Shown: positions 15,193 to 24,044, counted from the first letter of the stretch. The stretch is 30,124 nt of DNA from Erwinia pyrifoliae DSM 12163 (GCF_000026985.1 NC_017390.1:1728697-1758820); one strand, 5' to 3'. Translations and numbers: made by a program. Notes: generated from the sequence alone by a model not told the origin.

Positions 15193-15711
15193 TATCGCCC
15201 CTTATTGTTGCGGTTGGCGATCAGCCGGGCTGTTGCCAATTTTAACGCAATATAACGTTTTCACACAGGTTTAGTGAACATATGGGGAATGAATGCCAAT
15301 ATCTCAGACTGGTCTGAAAAATAGCGGTTTTTTTGCTTAAAAAGCGTGTAAAAAAAGCCCGGTTACTGGCGTTACGCATAATGTGTTTGGCCGCTGTGCA
15401 GAACCGTCCCGGTGATGCGCAGGCATGATGAAATGCGTTAGAGAGGCACAACGCAGAGCCACCGTAACGCCGTGAAGGGGGCGCGATGGCGATGCAGATC
15501 CGGTGAAACAGCCCCGGGCAGGCAGGCTGCTATTCAACACGCTTCACCAGCCGGCAGGGTAGCGTTTATTGAAAACTGTTATACTGGCCTGTCAGTGCAG
15601 AAAGTATCAGCCCGCTGAAATCGCAGGTCAGTATCGTCGAATCAAAAAATAGAAAGGCTGAATCGCTTTGAACTGAATTATCTTTTTTATCATGGGGTTA
15701 TTTTGCATTTT
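15193..15711. other. intergenic region without a recognisable gene
   Basis: About 520 nt between the DUF1275 gene and the otsB promoter. No open frame looks coding. A short palindrome CAGACTGGTCTG sits near 15306-15317. Distant inverted segments GGCGTTAC (about 15368) and GTAACGCC (about 15463) could pair in a transcript, and TATACT-like sequence occurs near 15580. A small RNA is possible but unsupported. Confidence 0.4.
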
Positions 15712-15740
15712 TTGGTTTTATCTGGAAATTATCCTATAAT
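15712..15740 (+). promoter_or_regulatory. otsB leader promoter with sigma-S-like features
   Basis: A perfect -10 TATAAT (15735-15740) is preceded by C at the position usually favoured by RpoS (CTATAAT), with a poor -35 (TTGGTT, 15712-15717) at 17-nt spacing. The AT-rich downstream sequence also suits sigma-S. This is in line with RpoS control of otsBA in E. coli, but the sigma factor is inferred. Confidence 0.55.
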
Positions 15741-15774
15741 AAGCTGCGATGTTGTCCGCACTTAAGGGGTTGAC

Positions 15775-15885
15775 ATGGTGAGAAAAACCACGATCCTCTC
15801 ATCGTCGTCTGACGGCATGCGCTTCTCTCTGTTTTACCGTTCAGCGCGCGCGGTTACCCTTTATGGCCTGCAGCATCTTTCCTAA
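15775..15885 (+). CDS. 36-codon leader ORF upstream of otsB
   Basis: An ATG at 15775 has AAGGGG (15764-15769) 5 nt upstream and lies about 28 nt after the predicted transcription start. The frame runs 36 codons to TAA (15883-15885): it starts MVRKTTILSSSSDGMRFSLF and ends SARAVTLYGLQHLS. It is basic with no clear membrane helix. The stop is 21 nt before the otsB start, so ribosomes reaching it could influence otsB initiation (AGGAGG at 15896-15901). I do not recognise the peptide. It may be a leader peptide, a small protein, or a chance frame in the leader; the strong ribosome site argues against chance. Confidence 0.4.
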   Translation: MVRKTTILSSSSDGMRFSLFYRSARAVTLYGLQHLS

Positions 15886-15906
15886 CTCGTGACTCAGGAG
15901 GAAGAT

Positions 15907-16716
15907 GTGCCGATACCAACAGATTCCGTTCCCTCGTTGCAAGCCGCAACGGCCTATGCCTTTTTCTTTGATGTGGATGGCACTCTGGCAGCGATCCAGT
16001 CGCGTCCGGATGAGGTATCAATACCTGCTTCTGTGCTGGATGATTTGCAATGGCTGGCGCAGCATTGTGACGGGGCCGTCGCGCTGATATCCGGCCGCCC
16101 GATTGTCGAACTGGACGCTCTGGCAGCACCGCTGGTTCTGCCGATGGCCGGCGTGCACGGTGCCGAGCGCCGTGATGTTGACGGCAATATCACGCGCGTG
16201 GCGCTTGCCCCACATACTGTCAGTACATTGCAGCGGGAGCTGGAACAGGCCATCGCGTCGCTGCCGGGCGCTATGCTGGAGACGAAAGGAGCCGCATTTG
16301 CTCTGCATTACCGGCAGGCACCGCAGCATCAGCAGCAGATAGAGCAGCTGGCCGCCTCAATGATGGCGCGTTTTCCTGAGCTGGCGCAGCAGCCGGGAAA
16401 ATGTGTGGTGGAACTGAAACCGCAGGATGTGAACAAAGGCGCCGCCATTAACCAATTTATGCAACTGCCTCCGTTTGCCTGTCGCGTACCGGTTTTCCTC
16501 GGGGATGATTTGACCGATGAAGCCGGTTTTAACGCGGTCAATGCCATCGGGGGCATCTCAATTAAAGTCGGTACCGGTTCCAGTGAAGCGCGGGGACATC
16601 TGGCCGATGTTAACGCGGTTTATCGCTGGCTGGTTCAGGCTCGAAAACAACTGGACAACGGCGCAAAAGCGTCGCTAAGGAGTCAAAGTTATGAGTCGCT
16701 TAGTAGTCGTATCTAA
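15907..16716 (+). CDS. otsB: trehalose-6-phosphate phosphatase
   Basis: OtsB removes phosphate from trehalose-6-phosphate to give the osmoprotectant trehalose in the cytoplasm. The 269-residue protein matches E. coli OtsB (266). HAD motif I is FFFDVDGTLAAI (nucleophile Asp22, acid/base Asp24), ALISGRP is the motif II region, GVHGAERRDVDG and AFALHYRQAPQH form the cap domain, and VFLGDDLTDEAGF (about 197-208) is the metal-binding motif IV. I chose GTG at 15907 because AGGAGG (15896-15901) is 5 nt upstream; the frame also opens with GTG at 15889. It overlaps otsA by 26 nt, as in enteric otsBA operons. Confidence 0.95.
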   Translation: MPIPTDSVPSLQAATAYAFFFDVDGTLAAIQSRPDEVSIPASVLDDLQWLAQHCDGAVALISGRPIVELDALAAPLVLPMAGVHGAERRDVDGNITRVALAPHTVSTLQRELEQAIASLPGAMLETKGAAFALHYRQAPQHQQQIEQLAASMMARFPELAQQPGKCVVELKPQDVNKGAAINQFMQLPPFACRVPVFLGDDLTDEAGFNAVNAIGGISIKVGTGSSEARGHLADVNAVYRWLVQARKQLDNGAKASLRSQSYESLSSRI

Positions 16717-18121
16717 CCGTATCGCCATTCCTGATGGCAGTAAGGGCAGTGCCGGGGGCCTGACTGTCGGCATCGTTGACGCGCTAAAAACAACCGGCGG
16801 CGTGTGGTATGGCTGGAACGGTGAGATAAATGAAATTGGCGAAGATGACGATGAAGTCAACATTCTGCAGCAGGGCGGCATTACCTATGCCTCTTTCGGC
16901 TTGAATCAGAATGATTATGATCTCTACTACCTGCAATTTTCTAATGCCGTACTTTGGCCAGCGTTTCATTATCGCCTCGACCTGGTCAACTTCCAACGTG
17001 AAGCGTGGGAAGGGTACCACCGCGTGAATTCGCTGCTGGCCCATCGCCTGCAGCCGCTGCTGAAAGAGGATGATATCCTGTGGATCCATGATTACCATCT
17101 GCTACCCTTTGCCGCTGAACTGCGCAAGCTGGGCGTGACCAACCGCATTGGTTTTTTCCTGCACATTCCCTTTCCCACCCCGGAAATCTTTACTGCGCTA
17201 CCGCCCCATGCCGAGCTGTTGCAGATGATGTGTGAATACGATTTGTTGGGCTTCCAGACGGAAAGCGACCGCGTCGCGTTTATCGAATGCATATCGTCAC
17301 TCACCTCGCTGCAAAGCGATGGCAAACAGCATCGGGCTTTCGGCCATGCCTTTGCCACTGAGGTCTATCCGATTGGCATTGAACCCGACAGTATTAAAGA
17401 AATGGCCGAAGGCCCGCTGCCGCCGAAAATGGTGGCAATGAAGAGAGATCTCGGCGACGCACAGAATATTATCGCCTGTGAACGGCTGGATTACTCCAAA
17501 GGGTTACCGGAACGCTTCCTCGCCTATGAGGCGCTGCTGGAGCATTACCCGCAGCACCACGGCAAAATCCGCTATTCGCAGATTGCCCCCACCTCGCGTG
17601 GTGATGTGCAGGCTTACCAGGATATCCGTCACCAGCTGGAAACTGAAGCTGGGCGAATTAACGGTAAATATGGCACCTTAGGCTGGACCCCGCTCTACTA
17701 TCTCAATCAGCATTTTGATCGCCGGCTGTTGATGAAAATCTTCCGCCTGACCGACATCGGACTGGTGACGCCATTGCGTGACGGCATGAACCTGGTGGCA
17801 AAAGAGTATGTTGCTGCTCAGGATCCTGACAATCCTGGGGTTCTGGTGCTGTCGCGCTTTGCCGGAGCAGCAAACGAGCTGACCTCTGCTCTGATCGTCA
17901 ACCCGTACGACCGTGATGACGTGGCTGCGGCTCTGCATCGTGCTTTAACGATGCCGCGCACTGAACGCATCGCACGCTACAACGACATGATGGCGGTTCT
18001 GCGCCAAAATGATATCACTCAATGGCGCGAAAGCTATCTGCAAGATTTACTGTCAGTGACACCGTCACGCATATTGGCTGATAACGAAAAGTCTGCGAGC
18101 CACCTGTCAAAACTGGCCTGA
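16691..18121 (+). CDS. otsA: trehalose-6-phosphate synthase
   Basis: OtsA joins UDP-glucose and glucose-6-phosphate to trehalose-6-phosphate, the first step of osmotic and stationary-phase trehalose synthesis. The 476-residue protein (E. coli 474) is a GT-B glycosyltransferase of family GT20. Visible are the N-terminal glycine loop SNRIAIPDGSKGSAGGLTVG, WIHDYHLLPFAAELR, GFFLHIPFPTPEIF, the donor-phosphate residues Arg265 and Lys270 in ACERLDYSKGLPERF, and the UDP-glucose-binding segment TPLRDGMNLVAKEYVAAQ. The start lies within otsB, with AAGGAG about 9 nt upstream, so translation is coupled. A hairpin follows the stop. Confidence 0.96.
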   Translation: MSRLVVVSNRIAIPDGSKGSAGGLTVGIVDALKTTGGVWYGWNGEINEIGEDDDEVNILQQGGITYASFGLNQNDYDLYYLQFSNAVLWPAFHYRLDLVNFQREAWEGYHRVNSLLAHRLQPLLKEDDILWIHDYHLLPFAAELRKLGVTNRIGFFLHIPFPTPEIFTALPPHAELLQMMCEYDLLGFQTESDRVAFIECISSLTSLQSDGKQHRAFGHAFATEVYPIGIEPDSIKEMAEGPLPPKMVAMKRDLGDAQNIIACERLDYSKGLPERFLAYEALLEHYPQHHGKIRYSQIAPTSRGDVQAYQDIRHQLETEAGRINGKYGTLGWTPLYYLNQHFDRRLLMKIFRLTDIGLVTPLRDGMNLVAKEYVAAQDPDNPGVLVLSRFAGAANELTSALIVNPYDRDDVAAALHRALTMPRTERIARYNDMMAVLRQNDITQWRESYLQDLLSVTPSRILADNEKSASHLSKLA

Positions 18122-18131
18122 TTATAGAGGG

Positions 18132-18158
18132 GGGCCTGAATCAGGCCCATCTTTATAT
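18132..18158 (+). terminator. Rho-independent-like terminator after otsA
   Basis: GGGCCTG and CAGGCCC form a 7-bp stem with a 3-nt loop, 11 nt after the otsA stop. The tail ATCTTTATAT is only partly T-rich, so termination may be moderate. A second perfect hairpin (CCTTCACC/GGTGAAGG, 18187-18206) follows. Confidence 0.6.
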
Positions 18159-18186
18159 GTACCCCACCTCAGTTCCCCCCACGATC

Positions 18187-18206
18187 CCTTCACCAGCCGG
18201 TGAAGG
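18187..18206. repeat. 8-bp inverted repeat downstream of otsA
   Basis: CCTTCACC and GGTGAAGG form a perfect 8-bp stem around AGCC. It may strengthen 3'-end formation of the otsBA transcript from this side, since no T run follows. Confidence 0.35.
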
Positions 18207-18741
18207 TTGACATTATCTTACGCTTTACCGATGGCAAGCGGCGAGAAAACACCTCGTAAAGCATAAAGTTTGCACAAAAAGGGCATTTCGCTAAAGGTTC
18301 CCACGTTACTGCTGATGCTCATATCAGATAATCCAATGGTTTTGCCTAAAACATTTGCATCGCTTATGTAACACTCGTTTACAGCTGTTGTTATTCGCTA
18401 AACGAACGGTGTTATCTGCTGACAAAACGCTATCAATTCCTGTTGAAAACCTGCGATATATCACACTTCTGACAAGGTTTTCCGATCGATTACCCACCGT
18501 GAGTGATTGATCCATTACTACTGCTATGATGCGTTTGTATGGTGATAAATTTCTTAACTATCAAATATATTGACTTTTTTATGCTGCATAAATGCGTCTT
18601 TTGTAGTTTTTTTTATCATTGAATTTGTCGGGAGGTATTCAGTGACCGGTCATAATTATTAAAAGGACTAAAATTTCCAAAAAAAATCATTAATGATTAG
18701 TTAGTGAGCTAATCAACAGTGTTTCTGATGGTTTTTTAAGA
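18207..18741. promoter_or_regulatory. AT-rich distal control region of flhDC
   Basis: This noncoding stretch is very AT-rich with many A and T runs, as expected for H-NS-bound DNA. It contains a perfect 14-bp palindrome AATCATTAATGATT (18685-18698) overlapping a 7-bp inverted pair TGATTAG/CTAATCA (18694-18715). In enterics the flhDC upstream region collects many regulators (H-NS, LrhA, OmpR, QseB and others); none can be assigned here by sequence alone. No gene is recognisable. Confidence 0.5.
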
Positions 18742-18744
18742 AAT

Positions 18745-18788
18745 AATTTTAGATAAAGTGTGATCTGCATCACACTTTATCTAAAATT
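18745..18788. promoter_or_regulatory. CRP site in a 20-bp-arm inverted repeat, flhDC promoter
   Basis: TGTGATCTGCATCACA (18759-18774) is a perfect CRP half-site pair (TGTGA-N6-TCACA). The symmetry extends well past it: arms 18745-18764 and 18769-18788 are 20 bp each, fully complementary, around CTGC. The left arm begins AATTTTAGATAAAG. The centre is about 72 bp before the predicted transcription start, close to the position I recall for the E. coli flhDC CRP site, so cAMP-CRP activation of motility is expected. Confidence 0.85.
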
Positions 18789-18802
18789 GGGGTTGCCTCA
18801 CG

Positions 18803-18831
18803 TTGTATGTCTAAATCAGAGGGGATAGAGT
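18803..18831 (+). promoter_or_regulatory. candidate flhDC promoter
   Basis: TTGTAT (18803-18808), 17-nt spacer, TAGAGT (18826-18831). Both hexamers are weak, as expected for an activator-dependent promoter. The predicted start near 18838 puts the CRP dyad centre at about -72 and gives a 5' leader of about 260 nt. The promoter is supported mainly by its spacing from the CRP and Rcs sites. Confidence 0.5.
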
Positions 18832-18841
18832 TGCCTTGCTT

Positions 18842-18855
18842 TAGGAATAGTCCTA
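18842..18855 (+). promoter_or_regulatory. RcsAB-box-like dyad in the flhDC leader
   Basis: TAGGAATAGTCCTA matches 12 of 14 positions of the RcsAB-box consensus as I recall it (TAAGAATATTCCTA). It lies just downstream of the predicted transcription start, where E. coli also has an RcsAB box repressing flhDC. Binding of RcsA/RcsB would shut motility down when capsule production and envelope stress are sensed. Confidence 0.7.
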
Positions 18856-19099
18856 GTAGAATGTAACAAGAAGTGATGAAGGAAGAAGTCAGGGAAGAAA
18901 AGGCTCAGGAATAGCCGCTGGCAAAATGAGTCTATAATTATCCCTGGCCTGGTTTCTCTGCATACTAAGAAACAAGTCAGCTTTAGCTCATCTTTGGCTC
19001 CTGCCACTAATTATTTTGCCATCTTTAGATCTACCAACCAGCAACCAGGTAGCGGTATCCACCGCACACGTTAAAAGTAGTGCCAGTCAGGATGGAAAA

Positions 19100-19453
19100 A
19101 TGGGTACATCAGAATTACTCAAACATATTTACGACATCAATTTGTCTTACTTATTGCTTGCACAACGAATAATTAATCAGGAAAAAGCCTCGGCGATGTT
19201 TCGCCTGGGTATTGACGAAGCAATGGCTGATGCTTTGGCAAGGCTGACATTGCCAGAAATGGTTAAACTTGCCGAGACTAACCAACTGGTTTGTCAGTTC
19301 CGTTTCAACGACCACCAGTCAATCAGTCGCTTAACCAAGGAGTCACGGGTGGAGGACCTGCAGCAAATCCATACCGGTATCCTGCTATCCAGCCGTTTGT
19401 TGCGTGACGTAACGAAAGAACAAGAGACGCCGAAAAAAAGGGCCGCCAGTTAA
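19100..19453 (+). CDS. flhD: FlhD, flagellar master transcription regulator subunit
   Basis: FlhD joins FlhC as the FlhD4C2 activator of class 2 flagellar genes. The 117-residue protein matches E. coli Flh[23 protein letters not shown] at the start, [39 protein letters not shown] (with the conserved Cys) and [20 protein letters not shown] start at the ATG at 19100, which fits the E. coli N-terminus and has AGGA about 7 nt upstream. The frame is open back to 19016, but those residues do not match the family. The stop shares one base with flhC's start (TAATG). Regulation: CRP, Rcs and probably several other inputs in the 900-nt upstream region. Confidence 0.96.
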   Translation: MGTSELLKHIYDINLSYLLLAQRIINQEKASAMFRLGIDEAMADALARLTLPEMVKLAETNQLVCQFRFNDHQSISRLTKESRVEDLQQIHTGILLSSRLLRDVTKEQETPKKRAAS

Positions 19454-20031
19454 TGAGCGAAAAAAGCATTGTTCAGGAAGCGCGTGATATTCAACTGGCA
19501 ATAGAGTTGATCACTCTGGGCGCACGCCTGCAGATGTTAGAGAGTGAAACTCAGCTAAGCCGTGGCCGCCTGATTAAGTTGTACAAGGAGCTGCGTGGTA
19601 GCCCGCCGCCGAAAGGCATGCTGCCATTTTCAACCGACTGGTTTATGACCTGGGAGCAAAATATTCATGCTTCCATGTTCTGTAATGCCTGGCAATTTAT
19701 GGTGAAGAGTGGGTTATGTCACGGTGTCAAGGCGGTCATTAAAGCCTATCGACTCTATCTTGAACAGTGCCCGCAACAGGACGAAAGCCCGCTACTGGCG
19801 CTCACGCGCGCCTGGACCCTGGTGCGGTTTGTCGAAAGCGGAATGCTGGAATTAACCGATTGTAAATGCTGTGGTGGAAGCTTTATCAGCCACGCACATC
19901 AACCGCGCGGAAGCTTCACCTGCAGCCTTTGCCAGCCACCTTCCCGGGCGGTAAAAAGACGTAAACTTTCGCTTGAAACTGCCGATAACAACTCACAACT
20001 GCTGGATGAACAGGTTAAACAAGCCGTTTAA
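19453..20031 (+). CDS. flhC: FlhC, flagellar master transcription regulator subunit
   Basis: FlhC carries most of the DNA-binding function of the FlhD4C2 complex that activates flagellar class 2 promoters. The 192-residue protein equals the enteric length. The zinc-binding cysteines are all present: Cys137 and Cys140 in LTDCKCCGG, Cys157 and Cys160 in FTCSLCQPP. The N-terminal DNA/FlhD-interacting part reads [34 protein letters not shown]. It overlaps flhD by one base and is followed by a strong terminator, so flhDC forms a two-gene operon. Confidence 0.96.
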   Translation: MSEKSIVQEARDIQLAIELITLGARLQMLESETQLSRGRLIKLYKELRGSPPPKGMLPFSTDWFMTWEQNIHASMFCNAWQFMVKSGLCHGVKAVIKAYRLYLEQCPQQDESPLLALTRAWTLVRFVESGMLELTDCKCCGGSFISHAHQPRGSFTCSLCQPPSRAVKRRKLSLETADNNSQLLDEQVKQAV

Positions 20032-20057
20032 TCGCGTCTGCCACACGGAGTGAATCC

Positions 20058-20087
20058 AGCAGCGGTCTTTGACCGCTGCTTTTTTTT
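20058..20087 (+). terminator. Rho-independent terminator after flhC
   Basis: AGCAGCGGTC and GACCGCTGCT form a perfect 10-bp stem with loop TTT, followed by seven Ts. It separates flhDC from the motA operon. Confidence 0.95.
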
Positions 20088-20165
20088 GCCCCGTATCTGG
20101 CGCACAGACCTGTCCAATTTCTGGCTCTCCTTTCACCCACACGTTTTGCAGCGTAAGGATTTATC

Positions 20166-21050
20166 TTGCTGATTATATTGGGTTATATCATTGTTCTTGG
20201 CTCGGTGTTAGGCGGTTACGCGATGGTAGGCGGCCACCTCGGCGCGCTCTATCAACCTTCGGAGGTGCTGATTATTGTCGGTGCCGGCGTGGGAGCCTTT
20301 ATCGTCGGTAATAACGGCAAGGCGATTAAAGCAACGTTGAAATCACTACCGTTGCTGATGCGTGGATCAAAATATAACAAAGCCGTGTATATGGATCTGA
20401 TGGCGTTGCTGTATCGGCTGATGGCTAAATCGCGCCAGCAGGGCATGCTGTCACTGGAGCGTGATATCGATAATCCACAGGAAAGTGAGATTTTCGCTAA
20501 TTACCCACGCATCCTTGCCGATAAAAGACTGGTCGACTTTATTAACGATTATTTACGCCTGATGGTCAGCGGCAACATGAATGCCTTTGAAATCGAAGCA
20601 TTGATGGATGAAGAGATCGAAACCTACGAACACGAGTGCGAAGTTCCGGCTATTGCGCTGGGCACCATGGGCGATTCTCTTCCGGCATTTGGTATCGTCG
20701 CCGCAGTGATGGGCATTATCCATACGCTTGCCGCCGCCGACCGACCGGCCGCCGAGCTTGGTGCGCTGATCGCCAATGCGATGGTAGGAACCTTCCTGGG
20801 TATTCTGCTGGCTTACGGTTTTATCTCACCGCTGTCGGGCGTGCTGCGCCAGAAATGCGCAGAGAACACCAAGATGATGCAGTGCATTAAGGTCACGCTG
20901 CTATCCAGCCTGAACGGTTATGCCCCGCAGATCGCGGTGGAATTTGGCCGTAAGACGCTGTATTCAACCGAACGACCTTCGTTTATCGAACTGGAAGAGC
21001 ATGTACGCAATGCGAAATCTCCACAACAGACATCGGAACAGGACGCATGA
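20166..21050 (+). CDS. motA: MotA, flagellar stator proton-channel subunit
   Basis: MotA, with MotB, forms the proton-driven stator that turns the flagellar rotor. The 294-residue inner-membrane protein matches E. coli MotA (295) with four transmembrane segments and a large cytoplasmic loop. Rotor-contact Arg90 and Glu98 are present ([16 protein letters not shown]), as are the torque-linked prolines Pro173 ([10 protein letters not shown]) and Pro222 (GFISPLSGV). I use TTG at 20166: AAGGA (20155-20159) is 6 nt upstream and the N-terminus then aligns with E. coli MLILLGYL. It overlaps motB by 4 nt (ATGA). No clear FliA (sigma-28) promoter is visible between the flhC terminator and motA. Confidence 0.95.
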   Translation: MLIILGYIIVLGSVLGGYAMVGGHLGALYQPSEVLIIVGAGVGAFIVGNNGKAIKATLKSLPLLMRGSKYNKAVYMDLMALLYRLMAKSRQQGMLSLERDIDNPQESEIFANYPRILADKRLVDFINDYLRLMVSGNMNAFEIEALMDEEIETYEHECEVPAIALGTMGDSLPAFGIVAAVMGIIHTLAAADRPAAELGALIANAMVGTFLGILLAYGFISPLSGVLRQKCAENTKMMQCIKVTLLSSLNGYAPQIAVEFGRKTLYSTERPSFIELEEHVRNAKSPQQTSEQDA

Positions 21051-22078
21051 AGCATAACGGTCGCCCCATTGTGCTGGTAAAGCGGAAAAAGTCGCATAAG
21101 CATGTCGGCTCGCACGGCTCATGGAAAATTGCCTACGCCGACTTTATGACGGCGATGATGGCTTTTTTTTTGGTGATGTGGCTGATTTCTATCTCCAGCC
21201 CTCAACAATTGGTGCAGATTGCCGATTACTTCAAAACGCCGCTAAAGGTCGCGTTGACCGGGGGGCAGCGCAGCAGCGATAGCAGCAGCCCAATCCCCGG
21301 CGGGGGACGGGATCCGACGGAGAAGATCGGTGAAGTGCATAAAGTCGCCGATTTGGATAAACAAAAAAGTAAGCTGGATGAAATTCGTCTTAACCGGCTG
21401 CGTGAAAATCTGGACCAGCTGATTGAAGCGGATCCACGACTGCGCGCCCTGCGTCCGCACCTGATTATTAACATGGTGCAAGAAGGGCTACGTATTCAGA
21501 TTATTGACAGCCAGAACCGCCCGATGTTTAAAACCGGCAGTGCTGAGGTGGAATCGTATATGCGCGATATTTTACGCGCCATCGCACCGATTCTGAATCA
21601 GATCCCTAACCGTATTAGCCTCGCCGGCCATACCGATGATTTCCCGTACCCAGGGGGGGAACGTGGCTACAGTAACTGGGAACTTTCGGCTGACCGCGCT
21701 AACGCTTCACGCCGTGAACTGGTTGCCGGGGGACTGAACAGCGGCAAGATGCTGCGGGTGGTGGGGATGTCTGACACCATGAAATTAAAGAACCGTGGTG
21801 CTAACGATGCGGTAAACCGACGTATCAGTCTGCTGGTCTTGAACCATGATACACAAGCGCAGATAGAGCGGGAAAATGCTGAGAGTGATGCGATAGAAAT
21901 TAAAGATACTAATAGCCTTAATGAGATAGCGGCACCGGAAGTCCCTTCCGTTACCAGTAAAAAACAAGACCCTCAACTCTCACAGGCTGAGCCTGGTGGT
22001 GCCAGCGCGGCAGTAACTTCGTTACCTGCTGCAACGGCACCGTCTGCCCAGACCGAGCGCGACTCACAGCCGAGGTAA
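21047..22078 (+). CDS. motB: MotB, flagellar stator peptidoglycan-anchor subunit
   Basis: MotB is anchored in the inner membrane by one helix and binds peptidoglycan, carrying the proton through the stator. The 343-residue protein has proton acceptor Asp32 ([19 protein letters not shown]), a plug-like amphipathic stretch after the helix ([11 protein letters not shown]), and an OmpA-like peptidoglycan domain (about 140-280) with [33 protein letters not shown]. The C-terminal tail of about 60 residues is low-complexity and variable (Ala, Pro, Ser, Glu-rich), longer than in E. coli MotB (308). It begins within the motA stop and ends 4 nt before cheA, in the mocha operon. Confidence 0.95.
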   Translation: MKHNGRPIVLVKRKKSHKHVGSHGSWKIAYADFMTAMMAFFLVMWLISISSPQQLVQIADYFKTPLKVALTGGQRSSDSSSPIPGGGRDPTEKIGEVHKVADLDKQKSKLDEIRLNRLRENLDQLIEADPRLRALRPHLIINMVQEGLRIQIIDSQNRPMFKTGSAEVESYMRDILRAIAPILNQIPNRISLAGHTDDFPYPGGERGYSNWELSADRANASRRELVAGGLNSGKMLRVVGMSDTMKLKNRGANDAVNRRISLLVLNHDTQAQIERENAESDAIEIKDTNSLNEIAAPEVPSVTSKKQDPQLSQAEPGGASAAVTSLPAATAPSAQTERDSQPR

Positions 22079-22082
22079 TACC

Positions 22083-24044
22083 GTGAGCATGGATATCAGC
22101 GATTTTTACCAGACGTTCTTTGATGAAGCCGATGAATTATTGGCTGACATGGAACAACACCTGTTGGTTCTTGACCCACAGGAACCCGATTCGGAACAGC
22201 TAAATGCTATTTTCCGCGCGGCCCATTCCATCAAAGGCGGGGCCGGAACATTCGGTTTTACTGTATTACAGGAAACCACGCATATTCTGGAAAATATTCT
22301 CGATGGTGCGCGCCGTGGCGAAATGCCGCTTAGCACCGATATCGTCAACCTGTTTTTGGAAACTAAAGATATTATGCAGGAACAGTTAGATGCCTATAAA
22401 ACCAGCACAGAACCCGATGCTGCGGCCTTTGAATACATTTGCCAGGCACTGCGCCAGCTGGCGCTGGAAGCGAATGGGGAAGCGCCAGCAGCGGGCGTGG
22501 AGTCTGCGTCCGTTACCGCCAGCGGTCTGCACATCAAGCTGAGCGGCCTGAAGGTGAACGAAGCCGATCTGATGCTGGAAGAACTGGCTAATCTCGGTAC
22601 GGTCTCTGCGGTGGTAAAGGGGGAAAGCTCCCTGGAAGCCATGCTGGAATCATCGGTCGGCAGAGACGATATCATCGCGGTATTGTGCTTTGTCATTGAC
22701 GAATCGCAGATTCATTTTCCGCAAACGGAAGCGCTGAATAACGTTACGGCTGCGCAAAACGTGGAAGCCGTACCGGCAGCGCCGCAACCGGCAAGCGTTA
22801 GCGAAAGCGCGGTACCTAAACGTGAAACGGCGAAAAAGTCAGCGGCGAAGGGCAGCGAATCGAGCAGTATTCGCGTGGCGGTCGAAAAGGTCGATCAGCT
22901 GATTAACCTGGTGGGTGAACTGGTGATCACCCAGTCAATGCTGGCCCAGCGATCGGGCGCACTCGACCCGGTACATCATGGCGACTTGCTGAACAGCATG
23001 GGCCAGCTGGAACGCAATGCCCGCGACTTGCAAGAATCGGTGATGTCAATCCGCATGATGCCGATGGAGTATGTCTTCAGCCGCTTCCCGCGTTTGGTTC
23101 GCGACTTGGCCAGTAAGCTGGGTAAAGAAGTGGAGCTGACCCTGCTGGGAAGTTCAACTGAACTGGATAAGAGTCTGATCGAGCGCATCATCGATCCGTT
23201 AACGCACCTGGTACGAAACAGCCTCGATCACGGCATCGAGTCGCCGGATAAACGCGTCGCTGCCGGTAAGACTGCGACAGGTAATCTGACGCTTTCAGCC
23301 GAACATCAGGGCGGTAACATCTGCATCGAAGTGACCGATGACGGAGCGGGTCTTAACCGTGAACGTATTCTGGCTAAGGCATTATCCTCCGGTCTGCCGG
23401 TCAGTGATGCCATGAGCGACGAAGAAGTCGGCATGCTGATTTTCGCTCCGGGTTTCTCCACCGCCGAGCAGGTGACCGATGTTTCCGGTCGCGGCGTGGG
23501 TATGGACGTAGTGAAACGTAACATCCAGGAGATGGGCGGGCACGTTGAAATATCCTCGAAGCAGGGCAAAGGTGCCACCATCCGCATCCTGCTGCCGTTG
23601 ACGCTGGCAATCCTTGACGGCATGTCGGTTCGCGTGGCGAACGAAGTCTTTATTCTGCCGCTGAATGCGGTGATGGAATCGCTGCAACCGCAGGCGGAAG
23701 ACCTGAAGGCGCTGGCAGGCGCTGAACGCGTACTGGAAGTACGCGGCGAATATCTGCCGCTGGTCGAGCTGTGGAAGGTTTTTGACGTGCAGGATGCCAA
23801 AACCGAAGCGACTCAGGGGATCGCCGTCATCTTGCAGAGCGCGGGCAAACGCTATGCGCTGCTGGTCGATCAGCTGATTGGCCAGCACCAGGTGGTGGTG
23901 AAAAACCTGGAAAGTAATTATCGCAAAGTACCGGGCATCTCCGCCGCCACCATCCTTGGCGATGGCAGCGTGGCGCTTATCGTCGATGTCTCAGCATTGC
24001 AGTCTCTGAACCGTGAAAAGCGTGTGGCGGGAGCCGCAGCCTGA
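22083..24044 (+). CDS. cheA: CheA, chemotaxis histidine kinase
   Basis: CheA is the soluble kinase that senses receptor state through CheW and phosphorylates CheY and CheB. The 653-residue protein matches E. coli CheA (654). P1 (1-130) holds phosphorylated His48 in RAAHSIKGGAG; P2 follows, then a linker about 225-260. P3 starts near SSIRVAVEKVDQLINLVGELVITQSM. P4 carries the N-box DPLTHLVRNSLDHGIE (about 371-386), DDGAGL (419-424) and GRGVGMDVV (469-477) for ATP binding. P5 is the CheW-like domain to the end. GTG start as in E. coli; Met98 is kept, so a short CheA form is possible, though the site before it (AAAGA) is weaker than the AAGGA I recall. It is 4 nt from motB and 24 nt from cheW. 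Confidence 0.97.
   Translation: MSMDISDFYQTFFDEADELLADMEQHLLVLDPQEPDSEQLNAIFRAAHSIKGGAGTFGFTVLQETTHILENILDGARRGEMPLSTDIVNLFLETKDIMQEQLDAYKTSTEPDAAAFEYICQALRQLALEANGEAPAAGVESASVTASGLHIKLSGLKVNEADLMLEELANLGTVSAVVKGESSLEAMLESSVGRDDIIAVLCFVIDESQIHFPQTEALNNVTAAQNVEAVPAAPQPASVSESAVPKRETAKKSAAKGSESSSIRVAVEKVDQLINLVGELVITQSMLAQRSGALDPVHHGDLLNSMGQLERNARDLQESVMSIRMMPMEYVFSRFPRLVRDLASKLGKEVELTLLGSSTELDKSLIERIIDPLTHLVRNSLDHGIESPDKRVAAGKTATGNLTLSAEHQGGNICIEVTDDGAGLNRERILAKALSSGLPVSDAMSDEEVGMLIFAPGFSTAEQVTDVSGRGVGMDVVKRNIQEMGGHVEISSKQGKGATIRILLPLTLAILDGMSVRVANEVFILPLNAVMESLQPQAEDLKALAGAERVLEVRGEYLPLVELWKVFDVQDAKTEATQGIAVILQSAGKRYALLVDQLIGQHQVVVKNLESNYRKVPGISAATILGDGSVALIVDVSALQSLNREKRVAGAAA

Noticed and set aside
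18324..18515. 63-codon minus-strand frame in the flhDC upstream region
   Set aside because: AT-rich, no ribosome site and no recognisable motif; the region is better explained as regulatory.
23306..23888. Two overlapping antisense frames of about 165 codons inside cheA
   Set aside because: These are typical third-position GC shadows of cheA; no independent evidence.
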